Shown in pieces: positions 15,508-24,064 of a DNA stretch of 64,000 bases. The first letter of the stretch is position 1, and the number at the start of each line of letters is the position of its first letter. This DNA comes from Neotabrizicola shimadae (lineage in GTDB: Bacteria; Pseudomonadota; Alphaproteobacteria; Rhodobacterales; Rhodobacteraceae), in the NCBI RefSeq assembly GCF_019623905.1, contig NZ_CP069370.1, forward strand, positions 1,426,001 through 1,490,000, given 5' to 3'. A program made the position numbers and the translations under genes. Below the pieces are notes generated by a model. The model saw only the letters and a program-made list of their open reading frames with translations. It did no database searches and was not told the origin of the DNA.

Positions 15508-15785
15508 CCGGTCTTCAACGCGACCAGTTTTTCCACGGCTCCGATCACGGAGGCCACGGAAGAAATGTCGAACTCGCTGCTCGATGGATCATTGGCGTTA
15601 AAGGGCACTGTGATGTCGAAAGTCTCTTCAATCGCGAAAATGGCCTCGACCAGACCAAGGCTGTCGATGCCAAGGCTTTGCAGCGTCGACTCCGGGGTCA
15701 CGTCGGCCACATCCAGCACTGCTTGGTGCGCGATGATGCGGATCACCTCTTGCCCGATTGTCTCTGACATTGTGCTCGTCCCCAT
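15504..15785 (-). CDS. Acyl carrier protein (specialised)
   Basis: A 93-residue carrier protein with the phosphopantetheine Ser in LGIDSLGL near residue 42. It is acidic and helical. The C-terminal half has an unusual Asn/Ser-rich insertion (PFNANDPSSSEFD) that general AcpP lacks. The ATG at 15785 has AAGGAAGG upstream; an internal ATG at 15770 is possible. It lies between the ketoacyl synthase (4-bp overlap) and lpxD (12-bp gap) in one operon. Confidence 0.88.
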   Translation of the reverse strand: MGTSTMSETIGQEVIRIIAHQAVLDVADVTPESTLQSLGIDSLGLVEAIFAIEETFDITVPFNANDPSSSEFDISSVASVIGAVEKLVALKTG

Positions 15786-15797
15786 TGCCGGCCTTCC

Positions 15798-16901
15798 TTA
15801 CGTTTCGCCTGAAAGCCTGGAAACAACCCGTTCAAGCTCGGCCAGACGTGTCGCTGTGCGAGGCAGCCGCCGCAGCGCCTTCTGAAGCTCGATATGGGTC
15901 TCCATGCGGACGGCGGGATATCCAAGAAGCACCCGGCCAGCCGGAGCGTTGGTAAAGATCTTGGTGGCGCCCCCGGCCAGCACGTCATCGCCCACGAAGA
16001 TGTTGTCGTTGACGCCACACTGTCCGGCCAGAACCACCCGGTTGCCGATCCGGGCCGAGCCTGCAATGCCGACTTGCCCGCACAACAGGCAATCCCTGCC
16101 CACCCGGACATTGTGCCCAATGTGAACGAGGTTATCCAGCTTCGTGCCCGAACCGATCTCGGTATCGCGGATCGTGCCCCGGTCGATGCAAACATTCGCA
16201 CCGATCTCGACATTGTCGCCGATGGACACGGCGCCCAAGGAATGAATCCGCACCCAGGACTGTTCTGCCTTGTCGTGATCTTCCTTGAGCGTCTCGCGGA
16301 TCTGTTCCACAGCCGACTTCTCGGGCGTCACGAAGGAAAAGCCATCGGACCCGATCACCGCGCCCGGCTGGCAAATGAAGCGGTCGCCTATGGTCACGCG
16401 CGCACCGATACGGACGCCATCGAGGATCAGAGCCGAAGCTCCGATACGCGCCCCCGGCCCGACGGAAACATGGGCGCCGATGCGGGCGTCGGGTCCGATC
16501 TGGGCGCCTGCGCCGATTGTGACGAAGGGGCCGATCGCCGCGCCTTCGCCGATCTGCGCGGTGGGATCGATGACCGTCAGGGCGTGGATACCTGGCGCGA
16601 TGCCGGGGCCTTCATCCATCATCCGAGACAGGCCGGCCATCGCCAGCCGACCGCGCGGCGCAAAGACCGCAGCCTCCAGCCCCAGGCCGCGCCAGTCGGC
16701 ACCCGGCCAAAGCAGGGCGGCCCGCGCTTTTCCGACCGAAAGGCCAGCGGCGTACTTCGGGTCCATCGCCAGTGCCAGATCATCCGGACCTGCCGCAGCC
16801 GGCTCGGACGCGCGCATAACCCTCAGATCCAGATTGCCTTCGGCAGCGGTCCCAAGCGCCGCAGCAATCTCGCCGATGCTGTGCCCGTTCTGCTCGGTCA
16901 T
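15798..16901 (-). CDS. UDP-3-O-acylglucosamine N-acyltransferase family (LpxD-like)
   Basis: A 367-residue left-handed beta-helix acyltransferase. Residues about 90-330 are hexapeptide repeats (IGEGAAIG, IGPDARIG, IGASALIL, IGDNVEIG), with the catalytic His in LVHIGHNVRVG near residue 253. The N-terminal uridine-binding region and the C-terminal helical tail are present, as in LpxD, which adds the N-linked 3-hydroxyacyl chain to lipid A precursor. The usual lpxD locus (bamA-lpxD-fabZ-lpxA) is absent here, so this may be a paralogue served by the adjacent ACP. ATG at 16901 is preferred to an upstream GTG. Confidence 0.88.
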   Translation of the reverse strand: MTEQNGHSIGEIAAALGTAAEGNLDLRVMRASEPAAAGPDDLALAMDPKYAAGLSVGKARAALLWPGADWRGLGLEAAVFAPRGRLAMAGLSRMMDEGPGIAPGIHALTVIDPTAQIGEGAAIGPFVTIGAGAQIGPDARIGAHVSVGPGARIGASALILDGVRIGARVTIGDRFICQPGAVIGSDGFSFVTPEKSAVEQIRETLKEDHDKAEQSWVRIHSLGAVSIGDNVEIGANVCIDRGTIRDTEIGSGTKLDNLVHIGHNVRVGRDCLLCGQVGIAGSARIGNRVVLAGQCGVNDNIFVGDDVLAGGATKIFTNAPAGRVLLGYPAVRMETHIELQKALRRLPRTATRLAELERVVSRLSGET

Positions 16902-16947
16902 CCTGCCGTCTCCCGCCTTCGCTGCCACGTCCGACAGTGTAGCGGAC

Positions 16948-18558
16948 TTAACCCGAGGCGCCGGCCGGTTCCAGCCCTGCGGCCATCAGTGCATCCCAGA
17001 TTCGTTGGTCGCGACCATACACGTCATTCCGATAGGTCATGCGTCCCTTCGGCGTGGGCCAGGCGGTGAAGTAGACCAGATGCACGGGAATATGCGTGTC
17101 GAACTTCACCACCGTCTCCCGCCCGGTGTTCAGGCTTTCCTCGAAGCTGCCCTGCGGATCGTCGGTCTGGGGGGCGAGAAGGGTGTAGGCAAAGTCGAAG
17201 GGCTCGCCCAGGCGGATGCAACCGTGGCTGAAGGCACGCACCTGCTTTTCAAACAGGGATTTGGAAGGCGTGTCGTGCAGGTAGATGTTGTAAGGGTTCG
17301 GAAACATGAACTTTACTTTGCCAAGCGCGTTGCCGTCAGAGGGGGGCTGGCGTAGGCCAAAGGGAAAGCTGCGGGCAGAATAGGCGGCAAAGTTCACGCT
17401 TCCACGCGGGATCACCCGACCGCGACTGTCCACCACCTGCAGATGACCGACGGCGTTCGGGTTACGTTGCAGAAGCGGCAGGTACTCTTTCACGGTGATG
17501 GACCGCGGCACACCCCACGAGGGGTTCACCACCATGTACTCCATCTCGTCAGAGAACTCGGGGCTGCGCTGGTCGGCCGAATCCTTGCCGATCACGGCGC
17601 GTGTCTGAAACGTGACCTTGCCATGATCCACGATGCGGGCGGTGAAATCCGGTTGATTCACCCAGATATGCCGGTCGCCGCGCGGTGCATCGCCCATCCA
17701 GCGCAGTCTTTCCAGCGCAACCGTCACCGACTGAAGGCGGGATTCGGGGCTTTCATTGATCTCGGCCAGAGTATCCGCATCGGCCTTTCCGGTCGCCGGA
17801 AGCCCGTGATCGATCTGGAACTGCGACACAGCGGCAGCGATGTCACGATCATAGATAGCGGTTGCGGTCCGTCCCAGGTAACCCATCGCGCCCAGGCGGT
17901 CGCGCAGGGCCACAACCGCCGCACCCCTGTCGCCCTGCCCCAGTCCGCCGGACAAGACCGCGGCGCCCCAACCGTCAGCGCCAACGACCTGTTGCAGTTC
18001 GAACCGCGCCGCCATGAGGCGCGCATACTCTGGCGCATCGGGGGGAAGGTCCCGCAGATAGGCGGCAAAGTCGGGGCTTTCGACGGCAGCAAGGTTCACC
18101 GCCGGATCCACGACCGTGACCTCGCGCAGGATGCCGCCATCGACCTTCTTCGGCACCAGCGCGCCGCTTTGCAGGTCATGCGCGAAGGCCAGGTAGGCCC
18201 GCGTCATCGCCACTTCCAGCCGCCCGCGGTCTCCTTCGGTCTGTGCGCTTGCAAAGAGCGCGGCCAAGGTTGCGGCGTCATAGCGCGAGACGGGAAGTCC
18301 ATGGTCGGCCGCCGTGGCAAAGGCCGAAAGTACAAGCGACCGGCGCTCGGCATCTTGCGGTCCGGTCCACAGGGTCCGGTAGTCCCGCGCGGCATAGAAG
18401 GCGGACACGGTCTCGTCCTCCGCCGCGGCCGCAGCCACTGACTGCACGAAGGGCGAGGGCATGTCCTGTGCCCGACCAGCCTCTGCCGAAAGGACCACTG
18501 CAAGAACGGCCGCTGCGATCGCGTTGTACGGAAGGCTGCGTCGCTGACGGGGCGGCAT
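16948..18558 (-). CDS. YcbB-type L,D-transpeptidase
   Basis: A 536-residue exported enzyme that makes 3-3 cross-links in peptidoglycan or links proteins to it. A signal peptide occupies residues about 1-30 (ending EAGRAQ). A scaffold domain follows, then a peptidoglycan-binding domain near residues 215-270 and the YkuD catalytic domain near 300-470. The active site F-S-H-G-C-I-R-L is near residue 445. The ATG at 18558 has GAGG 6 bases upstream and begins the signal peptide; a longer frame upstream has no such support. It heads the minus-strand envelope cluster. Confidence 0.9.
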   Translation of the reverse strand: MPPRQRRSLPYNAIAAAVLAVVLSAEAGRAQDMPSPFVQSVAAAAAEDETVSAFYAARDYRTLWTGPQDAERRSLVLSAFATAADHGLPVSRYDAATLAALFASAQTEGDRGRLEVAMTRAYLAFAHDLQSGALVPKKVDGGILREVTVVDPAVNLAAVESPDFAAYLRDLPPDAPEYARLMAARFELQQVVGADGWGAAVLSGGLGQGDRGAAVVALRDRLGAMGYLGRTATAIYDRDIAAAVSQFQIDHGLPATGKADADTLAEINESPESRLQSVTVALERLRWMGDAPRGDRHIWVNQPDFTARIVDHGKVTFQTRAVIGKDSADQRSPEFSDEMEYMVVNPSWGVPRSITVKEYLPLLQRNPNAVGHLQVVDSRGRVIPRGSVNFAAYSARSFPFGLRQPPSDGNALGKVKFMFPNPYNIYLHDTPSKSLFEKQVRAFSHGCIRLGEPFDFAYTLLAPQTDDPQGSFEESLNTGRETVVKFDTHIPVHLVYFTAWPTPKGRMTYRNDVYGRDQRIWDALMAAGLEPAGASG

Positions 18559-18864
18559 GGAAACCTCGTGGCTGGAAATCTTGAACCTTTGGCAGGATTT
18601 AACAGATTTTGCCGAGTGTCCACTGCCGCCCGTCTGTGATGCGGCGAATTTGTCGCAAATCGGCAACGAAAACATCGGCAGGGATCGCCCATGTCTGCAC
18701 GGCCGTTCAGCAAGTTTTTGCCGATTCCGGGACAGAGTGGTGAAACCGGCGAAACGAGCCTTCATCGACCGTGCGATCCATGCCATACAAATGGCGCACT
18801 TGGGGAAGTGACAATCGAACCGCCGGTCAAGGCGGTCGAAGACCAGCTACGGGACAGGCGCAGA
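18559..18864. promoter_or_regulatory. 306-bp divergent intergenic region
   Basis: It separates the L,D-transpeptidase and the M15-family gene, which diverge, so it should carry both promoters and could co-regulate two peptidoglycan enzymes. A short dyad ATTTG-TCG-CAAAT is at 18648-18660. No other clear site and no small gene with a good ribosome-binding site was seen. Confidence 0.4.
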
Positions 18865-19434
18865 ATGCAGAACATCGAAGCGAAGGGTCTTACGCGGCGA
18901 GGTGTGCTTGGCATCTTCGCGGCAACGATGGTCGTTGCCGCGCCGACCTACTCCAACGCCTTCGGCCTGATGCGCGGTGCCGGCGATATCCGCCGTATCC
19001 GCATGTACTCGGGCCGTACGGGCGAAAGCATCGACACGATTTACTGGGTCGATGGCGATTACATTCCGGAAGTGATGAAGGAACTCAATCACTTCATGCG
19101 CGACTGGCGCACGAACGACGTAAGGGTGATGGATGGCCGCACGGTGGACATCATGGCCGCCTCGCACCGCATCATGGACGTGAACGAACCCTACATGCTG
19201 CTGTCGGGCTATCGTTGCCCGGCCACAAACGCCATGCTGCGGGAAAGCTCGCGCGGGGTTGCCAAGAATTCGCTGCACATGAAGGGCCAGGCGGCAGATC
19301 TGCGGCTGAAGTCGCGCTCGGTCGGACAGATGGCCCGCGCCGCCGAGGCCTGCTCTTCGGGGGGTGTAGGACGTTATTCGCGGTCGAACTTCGTGCACAT
19401 GGATTGCGGTCCTGTCCGGTCATGGGGCGGCTGA
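18865..19434 (+). CDS. DUF882/MepK-like peptidoglycan peptidase, Tat substrate
   Basis: A 189-residue protein of the M15-related DUF882 family, whose E. coli member MepK cuts meso-DAP-meso-DAP (3-3) cross-links. The N-terminus carries a twin-arginine signal: TRRGVLGIFAATM near residue 8, cleaved near residue 30. The zinc site is visible: S-L-H-M-K-G-Q-A-A-D near residue 137 and F-V-H-M-D near 176. It diverges from an L,D-transpeptidase, so maker and cutter of 3-3 cross-links sit side by side. The ATG at 18865 is chosen because it gives a proper Tat signal. Confidence 0.88.
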   Translation: MQNIEAKGLTRRGVLGIFAATMVVAAPTYSNAFGLMRGAGDIRRIRMYSGRTGESIDTIYWVDGDYIPEVMKELNHFMRDWRTNDVRVMDGRTVDIMAASHRIMDVNEPYMLLSGYRCPATNAMLRESSRGVAKNSLHMKGQAADLRLKSRSVGQMARAAEACSSGGVGRYSRSNFVHMDCGPVRSWGG

Positions 19435-19465
19435 CGACCTGACGGCAACCGACCGACATGAATTC

Positions 19466-19492
19466 GGGGCGCCACGGGCGCCCCTTTCTGTT
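19466..19492 (+). terminator. Rho-independent terminator after the DUF882 gene
   Basis: GGGGCGCC pairs with GGCGCCCC across a 3-base loop, followed by TTTCTGTT. It lies between convergent genes and may serve both. Confidence 0.7.
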
Positions 19493-19504
19493 GACGCAAA
19501 GGCA

Positions 19505-20257
19505 TCAATCCCCGGACAGTTCGTCCTCTCCACCCTGATGCTGGCGGCCTCGGAACCCCATCGCCACCACGAACTTCTCGGAACTGTCAGACCGGCTTGC
19601 CGGCGGCTTCACATTGGCCACCTTGCGGAAGTTCCGCTTCAGAAGAGCCTGCATCTCGTTCTCTGCGCCTCCTGCCAGCACCTTCGCAACGAAGGTCCCG
19701 TCGTCTTCCAGCACGTCGAAGGCGAATGCCAGCGCCGCCTCGACCAGGGCAATGATGCGCAGGTGGTCCGTGCCTTTGTGGCCCGAGGCCGCCGCGGCCA
19801 TGTCCGACATCACCACGTCGGCCCGACCGCCAAGCCACCCCTTCACCTTCTCGTCCGCCTCATCGGACAGAAAATCCAGCTGATGAATCTCCGCCCCCGC
19901 AATCGGCTCCACCTCTTGCAGATCCACGCCCAGAACTCGTCCGACCGGCTTCTTGGGGTTGTCGCCAAGAGCGTTTACGCGAGCCACCGCCACCTGGCAC
20001 CAGCCACCCGGCGCGCAGCCAAGATCAACCACACGGGCGCCGGGCCTCAGGAATCCGTACTTGTCGTCCAGTTCCAAAATCTTGTAGGCCGCTCGACCCC
20101 GGTAGCCTTCACGCTTGGCGCGTTGGACATAAGGATCGTTCAACTGCCGCTCCAGCCATAGGGTCGACGAAAGCTTGCGCCCCTTCGCTGTCTTCACCCG
20201 CACCCGAAGCTCGCGTTGCCCGCGCCCGGAGGTGCCTTTTTCCTTGCCAGTCGTCAT
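19505..20257 (-). CDS. rlmE: 23S rRNA 2'-O-methyltransferase RlmE (FtsJ/RrmJ)
   Basis: A 250-residue methyltransferase for the ribose of U2552 in 23S rRNA. The SAM-binding motif [15 protein letters not shown] is near residue 80, the catalytic Lys region near residue 60 ([13 protein letters not shown]), and [17 protein letters not shown] near 150. A basic N-terminal extension of about 30 residues precedes the core. It overlaps the stop of the ppx-like gene by 4 bp, so the pair is an operon. Confidence 0.94.
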   Translation of the reverse strand: MTTGKEKGTSGRGQRELRVRVKTAKGRKLSSTLWLERQLNDPYVQRAKREGYRGRAAYKILELDDKYGFLRPGARVVDLGCAPGGWCQVAVARVNALGDNPKKPVGRVLGVDLQEVEPIAGAEIHQLDFLSDEADEKVKGWLGGRADVVMSDMAAAASGHKGTDHLRIIALVEAALAFAFDVLEDDGTFVAKVLAGGAENEMQALLKRNFRKVANVKPPASRSDSSEKFVVAMGFRGRQHQGGEDELSGD

Positions 20258-21393
20258 GCGTAAGGTCCGTCTTCCAGAACGCCGTCAGCGCTCATTTGTG
20301 CATAAAGCAGCCCCTCGCGCAGGCCGCGGTCGGCCACCGAAAGACGATCGGTCGGCCAGATACGCATCATCGCCTGCAAGATCGCCGCGCCAGACATGAT
20401 CAGCGCGTGACGGTCGCGCCCGATGCGGGGATCGGTGCGGCGCCCTTCGGGACCGAGCGCCAGATAGTCTCGGATCACCGTGTCGATTTGGTCGGAGGTC
20501 ATCACCAGACCGTCGACCTTGGTCCGGTCATACCGCCTAAGGCCCAGGAACGATGCCGCGACCGTCGTGACGGTGCCCGATGTGCCGACGATCTGGAACC
20601 CCTCGCGCGCCTGCTTCGCATTATAGGGAGAGAAGTTCGCCAGTTGCTCCTCGAAGAACCAGCTCATCAGCGCAAAGCGCGCGGCATCGTCCTCGACATC
20701 GGCAAACTGGTCCTTCAGCGTCGCCACGCCAAGCGGCACTGAAATCCAGTCGACCACCCGCGCCAGCTTTTCGCCCTGCTCGTAAAAGCCCCGGTGCAGC
20801 TGCATGATCGACCGCGGACGGTCCTCGGGATCGACACCGGAGAGGTCGATCCAGACCAGTTCGGTCGACCCGCCGCCGATATCCACCACCAGAAGTTGTT
20901 CCGTCTTCGGGCTGACAAGTGGCGCGCAAGAGATCACGGCCAGCCGCGCCTCCTCCTCAGGGGCGATGATTTCCAGCTGTAGCCCTGTTTCGCGCCGCAC
21001 CTGACGGATGAAGTCACGGGCATTGCGCGCCCGACGACACGCTTCCGTGGCCACCAGACGCATCCGGCGAACATTGTGCTTCTCGATCTTCTTCTGGCAG
21101 ATCCTAAGCGCCTGAACCGTGCGCCCCATCGATGCCCGGCTCAGACGTCCCGAAGCCTCCAGCCCGGCGCCCAACTGGACGGTCTTGGAAAAGCTGTCCA
21201 CAACCAAAAACTGGCTGCCCTTTGGCTGGGCAATCAGCATCCGGCAACTGTTCGTGCCGAGATCAAGTGCGGCGTAAAGATGCCCCGCCGCAGGGCTAAG
21301 GGGGGATGACGGTTCGACCGTCCGGGAAACGCCCTCGGGCATCTCGACCGGCTCGGCTTTCGCGTCCCCCCCCAGGGGACGCACGGGCGTCAT
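20254..21393 (-). CDS. Ppx/GppA phosphatase family protein
   Basis: A 379-residue member of the exopolyphosphatase/pppGpp phosphatase family of the ASKHA fold. The phosphate-binding loops [15 protein letters not shown] (near residue 42) and [14 protein letters not shown] (near 170) are present, as is the later [11 protein letters not shown] loop near 265. It is shorter than E. coli Ppx (513) and lacks the C-terminal HD-like domain. Coupling with rlmE is the usual alphaproteobacterial order. The first 38 residues are a variable leader. Confidence 0.88.
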   Translation of the reverse strand: MTPVRPLGGDAKAEPVEMPEGVSRTVEPSSPLSPAAGHLYAALDLGTNSCRMLIAQPKGSQFLVVDSFSKTVQLGAGLEASGRLSRASMGRTVQALRICQKKIEKHNVRRMRLVATEACRRARNARDFIRQVRRETGLQLEIIAPEEEARLAVISCAPLVSPKTEQLLVVDIGGGSTELVWIDLSGVDPEDRPRSIMQLHRGFYEQGEKLARVVDWISVPLGVATLKDQFADVEDDAARFALMSWFFEEQLANFSPYNAKQAREGFQIVGTSGTVTTVAASFLGLRRYDRTKVDGLVMTSDQIDTVIRDYLALGPEGRRTDPRIGRDRHALIMSGAAILQAMMRIWPTDRLSVADRGLREGLLYAQMSADGVLEDGPYA

Positions 21394-21593
21394 TGGTCGC
21401 CCTCCAACTCTGGTTGAGGCCAGATTAGTCGCAAATCCGTCACTGCCGCAAGTTGCTTGGCATTTGTCCTTTCCGACCGTTCAGATGCCGGACAGGGCGG
21501 GCGTCGTTTCGCCCCGACACCATGTCGAAATCCGACTTCGCCTGTCGCGGAAAGGCCGCTACAAGGCGCAACAGCAGCACGCTTGGAGAGGCC

Positions 21594-21890
21594 ATGCCTG
21601 AAGTCACCATCGTCTACTGGCGCGACATCCCGGCCCAGGTCATCGTGGGTAAGGGCCGGCGCGGGTCCAAGAAGCAGTTGAGCGAGCGGTTCGAGCAGGC
21701 CATCGACCGCTGTGCCATGAAGATCGGCGCGCGGGATACGGATTCCTACCTCGCCGAATGGCGCAAGGCGGCTCCTTACGAGGTGGAGGGTGAACCCGAT
21801 GCCATCGCTGAGTCAGAGGCGGCGCGGCTGGAAGCCGAGTACGACATGGCGCGGTTGAAGGCGCTGATCGAAGCGGGCGGCAGGGCCTGA
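21594..21890 (+). CDS. Virulence-factor family protein (PF13769-type)
   Basis: A 98-residue protein beginning MPEVTIVYWRDIPAQVIVG, the start of the small conserved family labelled virulence factor. The label is historical. It has no signal or membrane helix, and the C-terminal half is helical and acidic. The ATG at 21594 follows GGAGAGG. It is the first gene of a three-gene operon with an MTHFR-like and a methyl-THF:corrinoid methyltransferase gene, so a role in one-carbon metabolism is likelier than virulence. Confidence 0.82.
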   Translation: MPEVTIVYWRDIPAQVIVGKGRRGSKKQLSERFEQAIDRCAMKIGARDTDSYLAEWRKAAPYEVEGEPDAIAESEAARLEAEYDMARLKALIEAGGRA

Positions 21891-21904
21891 GAGAGGATAC
21901 GACG

Positions 21905-22825
21905 ATGGCACTGTTCAACTTCCGCCGCGAGGCACCCACTGCGCCCCAGGCAGATTCCGCTGCGCTTGAAGCCTTCCTTACCGGTTATTCGATCGAAGTG
22001 ATGCCCCGCACCGCAGAGAAGATCGAGGATTTCCGTGCGCTGCTGCCCAAGGGCACCCGCGTCTACATCGCCCACATTGAGGGCACCCCGATCGAGGACA
22101 TGGTCGCCACAGCCAAGCGGCTGAACGCCGAAGGCTTTCCGGTCATGCCGCACTTCCCGGCCCGGATCATTCCATCGAAGGCCGTATTGCTTGACTGGAT
22201 CGCGCGTTACCGCGGCGAGGCCGATGTGAAACAGGCCCTGCTTCTGGGCGGTGGCGTGAACACCCCGGCAGGAGACTTCGACTCGTCCATGCAGATGATC
22301 GAGACCGGCGCCTTCGACGGCTTCGAGAGGCTTCATGTTGCCGGCCACCCGGAAGGCAACAAGGACATCGACAAGGATGGGGGCGACGCCATCGTGTTGA
22401 AGGCCCTGCAATGGAAGCAGGATTTCGCCAACCGTACTGATGCCAAGATGGCCATCGCCACCCAGTTCTGCTTTGAATCCGATCCAGTGATTGCCTGGGT
22501 CAAGCGTCTTGCCGATGCCGGCGTGACCATGCCGGTGCATATCGGTGTGGCTGGTCCTGCCAAGTTGCAGACGCTGATCAAGTTCGCTGTCTCCTGCGGC
22601 GTGGGCGCTTCGCTGCGCGTGTTGCAGAAGCGGGCGCTGGACGTGACCAAACTGCTTCTGCCCTACGAGCCGGGCGAGTTCCTTGCGGGCCTGGCGGCCC
22701 ACAAGGCCGCCAACCCGGCCTTCGGCATCGAGCAGGTGCACTTCTTCCCGCTTGGTGGCATCAAGACCAACGCCCAGTGGGTGACCGAACACGGCGGCCG
22801 TGCCGGCCAGCCCGCCAACGCTTGA
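21905..22825 (+). CDS. Methylenetetrahydrofolate reductase family protein
   Basis: A 306-residue TIM-barrel protein of the MetF family, which interconverts methylene-THF and methyl-THF with FAD. Visible marks are YIAHIEGTPIEDMVATAKRL near residue 52, MPHFPARIIPSK near 81, LLLGGGVNTPAGDFDSS near 112 and ATQFCFESDPVIAW near 185. It is more divergent than housekeeping MetF. It lies 14 bp after the virulence-factor gene and 14 bp before a methyl-THF:corrinoid methyltransferase, so it probably oxidises methyl-THF produced by corrinoid-dependent demethylation. Confidence 0.87.
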   Translation: MALFNFRREAPTAPQADSAALEAFLTGYSIEVMPRTAEKIEDFRALLPKGTRVYIAHIEGTPIEDMVATAKRLNAEGFPVMPHFPARIIPSKAVLLDWIARYRGEADVKQALLLGGGVNTPAGDFDSSMQMIETGAFDGFERLHVAGHPEGNKDIDKDGGDAIVLKALQWKQDFANRTDAKMAIATQFCFESDPVIAWVKRLADAGVTMPVHIGVAGPAKLQTLIKFAVSCGVGASLRVLQKRALDVTKLLLPYEPGEFLAGLAAHKAANPAFGIEQVHFFPLGGIKTNAQWVTEHGGRAGQPANA

Positions 22826-22839
22826 AAGCAGGTTGAACC

Positions 22840-23820
22840 ATGACCCGTACTGTCCTTGAGTCCAAGACGAAGACCGTCGTGATCGGCTTCGACGAGCCCT
22901 TCTGCGTGATTGGCGAGCGCATCAATCCCACGGGCCGCAAGAAGCTTGCGGCCGAGCTGGAAGCCGGGAACTTCGAGACCGTCATCAAGGACGCGCTGGA
23001 ACAGGTGGCCTGTGGCGCGACGGTCCTGGACGTGAACTCGGGCGCGGTCTTCACCAACAAGATGGCCGAAGACGCCCGCTATGCCGACAACAACTTCGTC
23101 GAGCCGCCGCTGATGAAGGCGCTGATCGAGATCATCCAGCAGACGGTCGAGGTGCCGCTGTGCATCGACAGCTCGGTGCCGGCGGCGCTGGAGGCGGGGC
23201 TTGCGGCCTGCGAGGGGCGGCCTCTGCTGAACTCGGTCACCGGCGAGGAAGAGCGGCTGGAGCGGGTGCTGCCGCTGGTCAAGAAATATAACGTGCCGGT
23301 CGTGGCGATCTCGAACGATGACACGGGCATTTCGCCGGACCCGGATGTGCGGTTCGCGGTAGCCAGGAAGATCGTGGAGCGGGCGGCGGATCATGGCATC
23401 CCGGCGCATGACATCGTGGTGGACCCGCTGGTGATGCCGGTGGGGGCGATGGCTTCGGCCGGGCAGCAGGTCTTTGCCCTGGTGCGGCGGCTGCGCGACG
23501 AGCTGGGGGTGAACACGACCTGCGGGGCCTCGAACATCTCGTTCGGCCTGCCCCACCGGCATGGGATCAACGGGGCCTTCCTGCCCATGGCGATCGGGGC
23601 CGGCATGACTTCGGCCATCATGAACCCCGTCCGCCAGCAGGAGATGGAGGCGATCCGGGCCGCCAACTTCCTGATGAACCACGACCCCAACGGGGGCGAG
23701 TGGATCCGGTTTGCCAAGGTGCTGGAAGCGGTCGAGGGCGGCATGACCTTTGCCGAGGCCTCGGCGGCGGCTTCGGCCGCGACCTCGGGCCGCCGGGGCG
23801 GGCGCCGGGCGCGGGGCTGA
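22840..23820 (+). CDS. Methyltetrahydrofolate:corrinoid methyltransferase
   Basis: A 326-residue pterin-binding TIM-barrel enzyme of the MtgA/AcsE/MetH-domain type. It begins FCVIGERINPTGRKKLA near residue 24, which binds pterin, followed by DVNSGAV near 65, PLCIDSSVP near 107 and CGASNISFGLPHR near 227. It moves a methyl group between a corrinoid protein and THF. The last 20 residues are Ala/Ser/Arg-rich and variable. It ends the operon and is followed 5 bp later by the palindromic repeat element. No corrinoid protein gene is present in this cluster. Confidence 0.9.
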   Translation: MTRTVLESKTKTVVIGFDEPFCVIGERINPTGRKKLAAELEAGNFETVIKDALEQVACGATVLDVNSGAVFTNKMAEDARYADNNFVEPPLMKALIEIIQQTVEVPLCIDSSVPAALEAGLAACEGRPLLNSVTGEEERLERVLPLVKKYNVPVVAISNDDTGISPDPDVRFAVARKIVERAADHGIPAHDIVVDPLVMPVGAMASAGQQVFALVRRLRDELGVNTTCGASNISFGLPHRHGINGAFLPMAIGAGMTSAIMNPVRQQEMEAIRAANFLMNHDPNGGEWIRFAKVLEAVEGGMTFAEASAAASAATSGRRGGRRARG

Positions 23821-23825
23821 GATGG

Positions 23826-23915
23826 GGCGTCCGAGCTCGGACGCCTTTCCCGTCTCAATGATTTCAATGTGTTACCTGCGTGCTTTAACTTGGACTTAAC
23901 TTCTGTCCGAGAGGG
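23826..23915 (+). repeat. Palindrome plus CtrA-motif element, copy 1
   Basis: The element begins 5 bp after the stop of the corrinoid methyltransferase gene with the perfect palindrome GGCGTCCGAGCTCGGACGCC, followed by TTTCC. Thirty-nine bases later comes TTAACTTGGACTTAAC (23885-23900), a full TTAA-N7-TTAAC CtrA-type motif, then TGTCCGAG. A second copy lies at 62297-62386 on the other strand. The two align without gaps over 90 bases at about 70 identities, with identical spacing. The palindrome can fold as a terminator hairpin. Confidence 0.75.
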
Positions 23916-24064
23916 TTGTGGGAGCCTTTAGCCCGTCGGGGCACAAGCGTTGCGCCCTGTCGTGCTGTCGCCCCCCTCCCCATCCCTCCCCACAAGGGGG
24001 AGGGAGGCGCTTGTCCGGTAGTGCGGATGCCGGGGCGGTGCCGGAGTGGCGCCCTTGACAGGGG
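23916..24064. other. Intergenic stretch with a C/G-rich hairpin
   Basis: The region lies between convergent genes. CCCTCCCC and GGGGGAGGG (about 23985-24005) can pair over a short loop, but no T-run follows. Nothing else recognisable. Confidence 0.35.
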
